A DNA stretch of 64,000 nucleotides. It comes from Microplitis mediator (taxonomy: Eukaryota > Arthropoda > Insecta > Hymenoptera > Braconidae). How positions within the stretch are numbered: the first letter of the stretch is position 1; each line of letters begins with the position of its first letter. Position numbers and translations under genes: made by a program. This document shows, one piece after another, positions 58,111 to 64,000 of this stretch. The DNA lies in NCBI RefSeq assembly GCF_029852145.1, contig NC_079974.1, forward strand, positions 372,001-436,000, given 5' to 3'. The notes below the pieces were generated by a model, which ran no database searches, was not told where the DNA came from, and saw only the letters and a program-made list of their open reading frames with translations.

Positions 58111-58229
58111 TATTACAATAAAACGTTATAAATAACTTTTTTTTTTCCGTTTAATAAAAAAAATAGCACTAATTTTATGATAGCGAAATATGTCAACTTA
58201 ATTAAGTACAATTTAAAAAAGATATATCG

Positions 58230-58650
58230 ATGATAAGCAGTATCATTGAGTCACATCTTTAAAAGTCAATATCATAAGCGTTTCATTTTTAAATTAATTT
58301 TTTTAATGTATATTATTTTTATCATCAATGAGTTGTTCGGGTTTAGAGAATATGGGGAGAATAAAAAAAAAGATAAGGTATTTAAAGCAAACATTACCTT
58401 TAGCCTGACTGATGTATCACGTCATCTCGAAAAAGCACATGTTACCGTGATAGCTCTCGACACCTATTATCGACTATTAGTTCATTTCGTTGGCGTGTGA
58501 GGTAACTACGGTGAGACACATCAGTATTGAAGCCAGGCAGATTGCTTTAGAGACAAGATACAGTTGTTGACATGCCTAATGGACTGTTATGTCCTGTCAT
58601 ATCACTAAACTGATAGATAGGTACTATACTCTACATTATTACATTTTTGT
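58230..58650. other. Unique GC-richer block in exex intron 1
   Basis: 58390-58640 is non-repetitive and less AT-rich than its surroundings, with TGACTGATGTATCACGTCA-like sequence. No splice-consistent exon is seen. Possible intronic regulatory DNA. Confidence 0.3.
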
Positions 58651-58914
58651 TTTTATTGAAAATGATAAAATATCCAAAGTACTGAAATAAAACAGCTTAA
58701 ATTATAAGAAACACCATAATGTGTTGATCAAATTTATACTCCTTATCAATATATTAGAACCGATTGTCTCTATGATTGATTTTAGTTATTTTTCTAACAT
58801 TTTTATCTTAAATATATTTTTTTTTGATTACTCAGTATTTGGATAACATTTATTTTTTTTAAATTAAGAAATAAATGTTAGATATTCTTTTAAACGTTTG
58901 TTCTATATATATAT

Positions 58915-59807
58915 TAGGGTGGCCCAAAAAAATCGACTATTTTTTTTTTTGAGTCTCTAATGAAAATTTGTTGGTTTAAGATGATTTAAGAAGCCTCTCC
59001 AAAAATCTGCTCGATAAAAAATTTTCAAGAGCTCGCTCACGAATTTTGAAAATATCAAAAATGATTGGAATTCAGATTTTATGTATCTGAATTTTTTCTT
59101 CGTGGCAGCAATATTTTATATCTGTAAAATTATGACTATGCTGAAAATTTCAGCCCAATATTTAAATATTTAAACGGCGCTCAAGAATTTTGAATATTAA
59201 CTGATAATATGTAACTAATACTTTGAATTAGTTTTTGTATTTTTTTATAACTCAATTACTGTCAATTCACTTAAATATAACTTTTGCATAACCAAAAATA
59301 TACAGGACAGTCTTAAACAATAAAATTGGGTAAGTTTTGAATAAGCAAAAAAACCTAAAAATTGAATTAAAAAATGAAAAAGTATGTAAATAACTTATTA
59401 TTTATATTTCTCGGGTTGTATTTTTATTCATCATGATACAAATTGATGGTAAAAAAATTGAGAAGGTTTATTATTAATATTCAGGGGTCGCTCGAAAACG
59501 TCCAAGAGACAGTACTCGGAAACATTCAAAATTCTTGAGCAACGTTTAAATATTTTAATTTTGAGCTGAAATTTTCAGGGTAGTCATGATTTCATAAATA
59601 TAAACTATAGCTGCCACGAGAAAGAAGAAATTTAGAACAAAAAAATCCGAATTTCGATGATTTTTGATATTTTCAAAATTCGTGAACGACCTCTTGAAAA
59701 TTTTTTATCGAGCTGATTTTTGGAGAGGCGTCTTAAAACATCTTAAGCTAACAAATTTTCATTAGAGACTCAAGAAAAAAAATAGTCGGTTTTTTTGGGC
59801 CACCCTA
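58915..59807. mobile_element. hAT-like fold-back element, 893-bp palindrome
   Basis: TAGGGTGGCCCAAAAAAA ... TTTTTTTGGGCCACCCTA flanked by ATATATAT on both sides (58907-58914, 59808-59815). The arms mirror each other around 59360. The flank is low-complexity, so the duplication alone is weak, but the ends match the other fold-back elements. Confidence 0.82.
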
Positions 59808-59819
59808 ATATATATATAG

Positions 59820-61000
59820 AGGAAATAAACGGACCAAAAAATTAAGTAGCCAATTTTGCCTACCCATAAAAAAAAATTTTTGAACTAAAAATTTAAACTA
59901 ATTAGTTCAAAAAGAGGTAAAAAAAAAGATGAAAGAACAAATTAATGTTGATTACTAATTGACAAAAAATTTGATAAATTTGACAAAAATATTTTTTTTA
60001 TGACAAATAAGAAAAAAATGAATTTTTATAAAAATGTGAGTATAGAAAATAGAGGTAACTACTTTGTCAAGCCAATCAGTCGAAGCTTTCATCGAACAAA
60101 TTGGTCGGTGAACGAACGAACGCACACGTTAGTAACAATGTAGATCGAATGCGTGAGGATGAGGACGCAAGTATTTTGGCAGATGATCCTGATTGGTAGT
60201 TGCTGAGCTATCTACTCTAGAAAAAAAACATTGATATATGTATACATATGAAGGTTTTTTTTGGTAGTAGATTTTATTTATTCGTATAGGAATAAATTGG
60301 TGTTGGTGTGACGCGAATGATCTCACGAATTGTACAAAATTTGTGGCAGTGCCATGTGATTTAAAGCGACATATATATATAACTCATAGCATATACTATC
60401 AACGTCATCAATAGTTGATGTTTATCTCTTTTGCTCGATGGACCAATTGTAAATAGTGATGTAGAACGATTTTTATTTACTGAATATTCGGAGCTGGGTT
60501 ATGAAATATACAAGATCAACAGCATGTTCCATCTATCGCTCCATTGGCATCACGAGCACGCATTTTTTTTACATTCTCATTGAAACATGTATTGTTATTT
60601 AACTGCCCCACAGTACGATGTTATATTCAAGTATCACGGGACATTTCAGTATTATACGGCATTTTATAAATACTGTATGGATATGATATTTATATTATTT
60701 ATATATAATGTATGAAAGATATAATTATCATACATTAATTAATTGGCTATTGATGTTTGTAAATTGCAACAGCTTCGATTATTTAATTTCGTAAAATACT
60801 ATAATGATAATTTAGAAACTAATTAATTTATTTTTTAGACTTCTTTGTCATTTCTTAATTGTTAGACAAGTTGAATATCGATACTGCCATTTTAATACGT
60901 CGTATCCCACAAAATTTTACATTTTCACTTTTCTTGAAAAATGGAATCATTGTAACAATGTGCAACTTATGTCAAAATTTTAGAGGTCAAATTGTTTATT
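59820..61000. other. exex intron 1, no coding feature
   Basis: 60060-60400 is GC-richer and unique; the remainder is AT-rich. I found no exon. Confidence 0.4.
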
Positions 61001-61003
61001 TAG

Positions 61004-61883
61004 TAGGGGAAGGGGGCGCAAAACGGGATACTTAACGAAAAATTTAGTTTTTAGGGACATAAATATCGTAAATTGGCTTCATTTTGATTCTATTTGAAAT
61101 AAATATAACGAATTTTGGACTGCCATCAGAAAAAATATTTTTATTTTCTGCGGGCAAAATGGGATACCCCAAAAAAAAGTAAATTTTATTTTTTTTTTTT
61201 CAAGTGAATAAAATTGATGTAATAATGTCTTTCTAAATTGATATAAGTAATAAAATTTACTCTCAACATATTTTTAAAGAATGTGCTCAACTGGTAGAGC
61301 ACTCGGCGCGATACCGAATTGGTCTGGGTTCGATTCCCAGTTCGGGCTATCTATATTTTTCTCAATTTATCTATAAATTGTCTTATTAAGAAGGTTATTT
61401 GCATGTTTGCATGTTTAGGTTTCCACTATATTTAAATGGTGGACACAAAAATGAATATTAGAAAATTAACATAACTGTTAATAATGTGATATTATAGCAC
61501 TAAAGTTATAAAATATTACAAAATTATGAAAGTTACAATGTAACAGTTAAAATTATGATGATTACCAATGTTACAGTTTTAGAGTTTTTATTAGTATTAT
61601 TGTTGTTATTGTTCTTGAGTTAATTAAAGAAATAAATTTCTTAATTTGTGATACTTCATGAAAATAAATTTGTAGTACGATAAAATTTGTACATTTTTTT
61701 CATTTATACTTTTCGCAAAAAATATAAAAATGTTTTTTTTTTTTGGCTTTTAATAGTGTAAAATGATGCTAGATGTCATTTTTGACCATTTTCGAAAGTT
61801 TTTCGAGAAAAAAAAATTTTGACGAAATTTTGAGGGTATCCCATTTTGCCGGCCTATCCCGTTCCCCCCCCCCCCTTCCCCTA
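61004..61883. mobile_element. TAGGGGAAGGGGGCGCAAAACGGG-ended element carrying a SINE
   Basis: TAGGGGAAGGGGG is mirrored by CCCCCTTCCCCTA. GCAAAACGGGATA near the left and TATCCCGTT near the right also pair. The tRNA-derived SINE at 61281-61385 is nested. Confidence 0.7.
61281..61385 (+). repeat. tRNA-derived SINE copy 2
   Basis: GCTCAACTGGTAGAGC and GGGTTCGATTCCCAG at tRNA spacing, then CTCAATTTATCTATAAATTG, the same tail as the copy at 33590-33700. Confidence 0.7.
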
Positions 61884-61889
61884 TATAAA

Positions 61890-62880
61890 TCATTCATTTA
61901 TAATTTCCATGAAAAATTGTTTTTAATAAATATAAATTCATATAGTAGCATTAAAATTCAGTAATCAGAGTGAAAAATCTGTAAACGGAGTAAATTCGGA
62001 TTAAAAATTCACTCGAAATTTACTCTTTTTACTAAGCGTAGAATTAGAATGAAATAAATGAAAAACAAAATTGAACTTTCAGCCAAATCTTTTTAGACTG
62101 AAAAAAACTTTTTTTTATTCGGTCGGAAATGAATTCTAAAAAAATGCGTTTTCTGAGTAAAATGAAAATAACTAAAGTAATAAAATAATTGGTTAAAAAA
62201 GAATAAATAAAATTATTACCAATAATAAGTAAAATCAATTGACTTGATTGATAATAGGAAAGTTTAAGTAACGGAGATAAAATTATAATACGAATATTTG
62301 AACGGACAATTTGTTCAGGGATATTCTTCTCTCGCCAATTACTTTGACAAACTCGTGGAAATTTTTTTTGCCCTCGGCAATTACACATTTCTCCTGTCAT
62401 CCGGGGAAAACGACGAGACCGATGACGTACAACGAAAGAATAACCAACGGTCTCGTACAAGAGCTCAGCAATGGCCGATCGAAAAAGAGAAAAGGTAATA
62501 CACATATAACTGTATAGAGAAGGGTAGTAGAGAAGGGATGATACTCGAGAGACGAATAGAGAGGGTCCGTACCGTGGGGTCGACGGATGATTTAATTAGT
62601 TAATTGTGCGTCATTCATCCGTCTATTCATCCCCTCGGCCTTCCATCACCTCATCGTCGTCATCCTACTCTCCCTCTTCCTCTTCCTCCTCTTCATCCTC
62701 TTCCTCATCATCCCTCATCCCACTGCCGTTATCTCTTGCTCTCTCTTTATCCACACAATTGCCATGGTATCCATGACGACCATTTTTGGACTCGTAGGCA
62801 TTTACCATTGTACAAAAATGAACCTCTGATAAAGACTAATCAATTATTTTTTACTTCTATTACAATTAAATCATTGTCAT
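61890..62880. other. exex intron 1 with a GC-richer unique block
   Basis: 62320-62770 is non-repetitive and GC-richer, including GCCAATTACTTTGACAAACT and a CTCATC/CCTCTTCC pyrimidine-rich tract. There are open frames on both strands but none resembles the expected homeodomain exon. Candidate regulatory DNA. Confidence 0.35.
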
Positions 62881-62883
62881 CAA

Positions 62884-64000
62884 CCCGGGAAAAAATGTTT
62901 TTATAAAATTTTCTAAAATAATATAAAATTTTACACAATTTTATGAAATTTTGTAAGATTTTATAAGATTTTACAGCAAAATTTTATAAAAATTCATACA
63001 ATTTTATAAAATTTTATAATATTTTATACAATTTTATAAAATCTTATAAAATTTTTTAAAATCTTCTAAAATTTTATAAAGTAAGATCTGAGTAAGGAAC
63101 GTAATAAATAAATGTAATTTTATAAAATTGTATGACATTTTATAAAATTGTATAAAATATAACAAAATTTTATAAAGTTTTACACAATTGTATAAAATTA
63201 TATAAAATTTTATACAATTTTATAAAACTGTACAGCGAAATTTCATAGAATTTCATATAATTTTATATAATTTTATCAAATTTCATAGAATTTTATAAAA
63301 TTTTATAAAATTTTATATGGTAAGATCTTAAAAGGGAAGTCATAATTAGATAAAATTTTATATAATTGTACGAAATTTTATAAGATTTTATGAAATTGCA
63401 TAAACTTTTATACAATTTCATAAAATTATATCAATTTTTATACAATCTTATAAAATTTTATAAAGTAAGATCTTAGTGAGGGAAGTAATAATTAAATGAA
63501 ATTTGATATAATTGTATGAAATTTTATAAAGTTTTATCCGATTTCATAAAATTATATAAAATTTTATACAATCTTATATAATTTTATATAATTTTATGAA
63601 GTAAGTCCTTAGAAGAGAAGTAATATGTAGATGAAATTTTATAAAATTTTATAAAGTTGTATACGATTTCATAAAATTATATGCGATCTTATAAAATCTT
63701 ATACAAATTTATACAATTTTATACAACTTTATAAAGTAAGATCTCAAAAGGGGAGTAATAATTAGATAAAATTTTATATAATTGTATGAAATTTTATAAA
63801 ATTTTAGAATATTTCATAAAACTTTAGAGAACTTGATGCCACTATTGCATCTAGTGTAGGGTAGCATTTTGTAAAATTTGATAAAATTTCACACAATTTT
63901 ATAAAGTTTATTACAAATTATTATAAAAATTGTTAGAAATTCGACGTAAATAGATAAAATTTTCAATGGCCATAAAAAAAAATTTCATTTTTGTGGGCAA
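62884..64000. mobile_element. CCCGGGAAAAAATG-ended element, inverted copy of 36235-37308 (runs off window)
   Basis: Begins CCCGGGAAAAAATGTTTTTA and follows the reverse complement of 36235-37308 to the window edge. It includes the landmark CATCTAGTGTAGGGTAGCA (63850) and TTTTTGTGGGCAA at the end. Confidence 0.8.

Noticed and set aside
3504..61347. Functional tRNA genes
   Set aside because: All the tRNA-like sequences have faulty acceptor or anticodon stems, lie in mobile elements, or share non-tRNA tails.
62044..62906. ORFs of 153 and 100 residues as exex exons
   Set aside because: Neither contains a homeodomain-like sequence, and the composition is low-complexity; no splice sites of the required phase were convincing.
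1..64000. Integrated polydnavirus segment or other viral genes, suggested by a possible parasitoid host
   Set aside because: No viral-type gene was found; all larger frames belong to host genes or repeats.

Overview
This is a very AT-rich stretch of animal nuclear DNA, most likely from an insect. The evidence is spliced genes with GT-AG introns, polyadenylation signals, tRNA-derived repeats, decayed retrotransposon sequence and the first exon of an insect-style Mnx/HB9 homeobox gene. A parasitoid hymenopteran is a reasonable guess from the base composition and repeat load, but nothing here proves it. There is no bacterial or viral gene set.

Genes. Positions 2.3-38.2 kb hold three related four-exon genes for small secreted proteins that resemble the MD-2-related lipid-recognition (ML/DUF1091-type) fold. 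Copies A (2314-10594, +) and B (24471-38182, +) lie in a tandem duplication, about 1990-11660 and 24151-38455. A more distant paralogue C (15406-20441, -) sits between them on the other strand with the same three phase-0 intron positions. From about 43 kb onward the window is the upstream region, first exon (53642-55001) and start of a long first intron of a gene I identify as exex/Mnx (HB9). Its homeodomain exons lie beyond the window. A broken LINE ORF1 (gag-like) lies at 38942-41009.

Repeats fill most of the rest and are the most interesting part. At least four kinds of terminal-inverted-repeat element are present. (1) Elements with ends CAC(N)GAAAAAA, flanked by a 2-bp TA or TG duplication. 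(2) hAT-like elements with ends TAG(A/G)G, flanked by 8-bp duplications; several are near-perfect 0.8-1 kb palindromes. (3) Elements with ends TAGGGGAGGG; two copies have a 6-bp duplication. (4) Elements with ends CCCGGGAAAAAA, flanked by TA. The interior is very often an array of short self-complementary words, such as TTAGTGAATATTCACTAA, ATGGGAACCATTCCCAT, CCAAGCCTTGGCC-type, AGATCTGATCAGATC-type and CAACTTG/CAAGTTG. Each element has its own word. In several, two half-arrays flank a tRNA-like module. Because the ML-like locus is duplicated, copies A and B act as each other's empty sites. The insertions 2720-4011, 10834-11618 and 34257-37882 can therefore be delimited to the base and their target duplications read directly.

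Layout: 0-2 kb repeats; 2-11.7 kb duplicate A; 11.7-15.4 kb intergenic repeats; 15.4-20.4 kb gene C; 20.7-24.1 kb palindromic repeats; 24.1-38.5 kb duplicate B; 38.5-42.4 kb LINE remnant and insertions; 42.4-53.1 kb upstream region of exex, mixing GC-richer unique blocks with palindromic arrays; 53.1-55.0 kb exex promoter, 5' UTR and exon 1; 55-64 kb exex intron 1.
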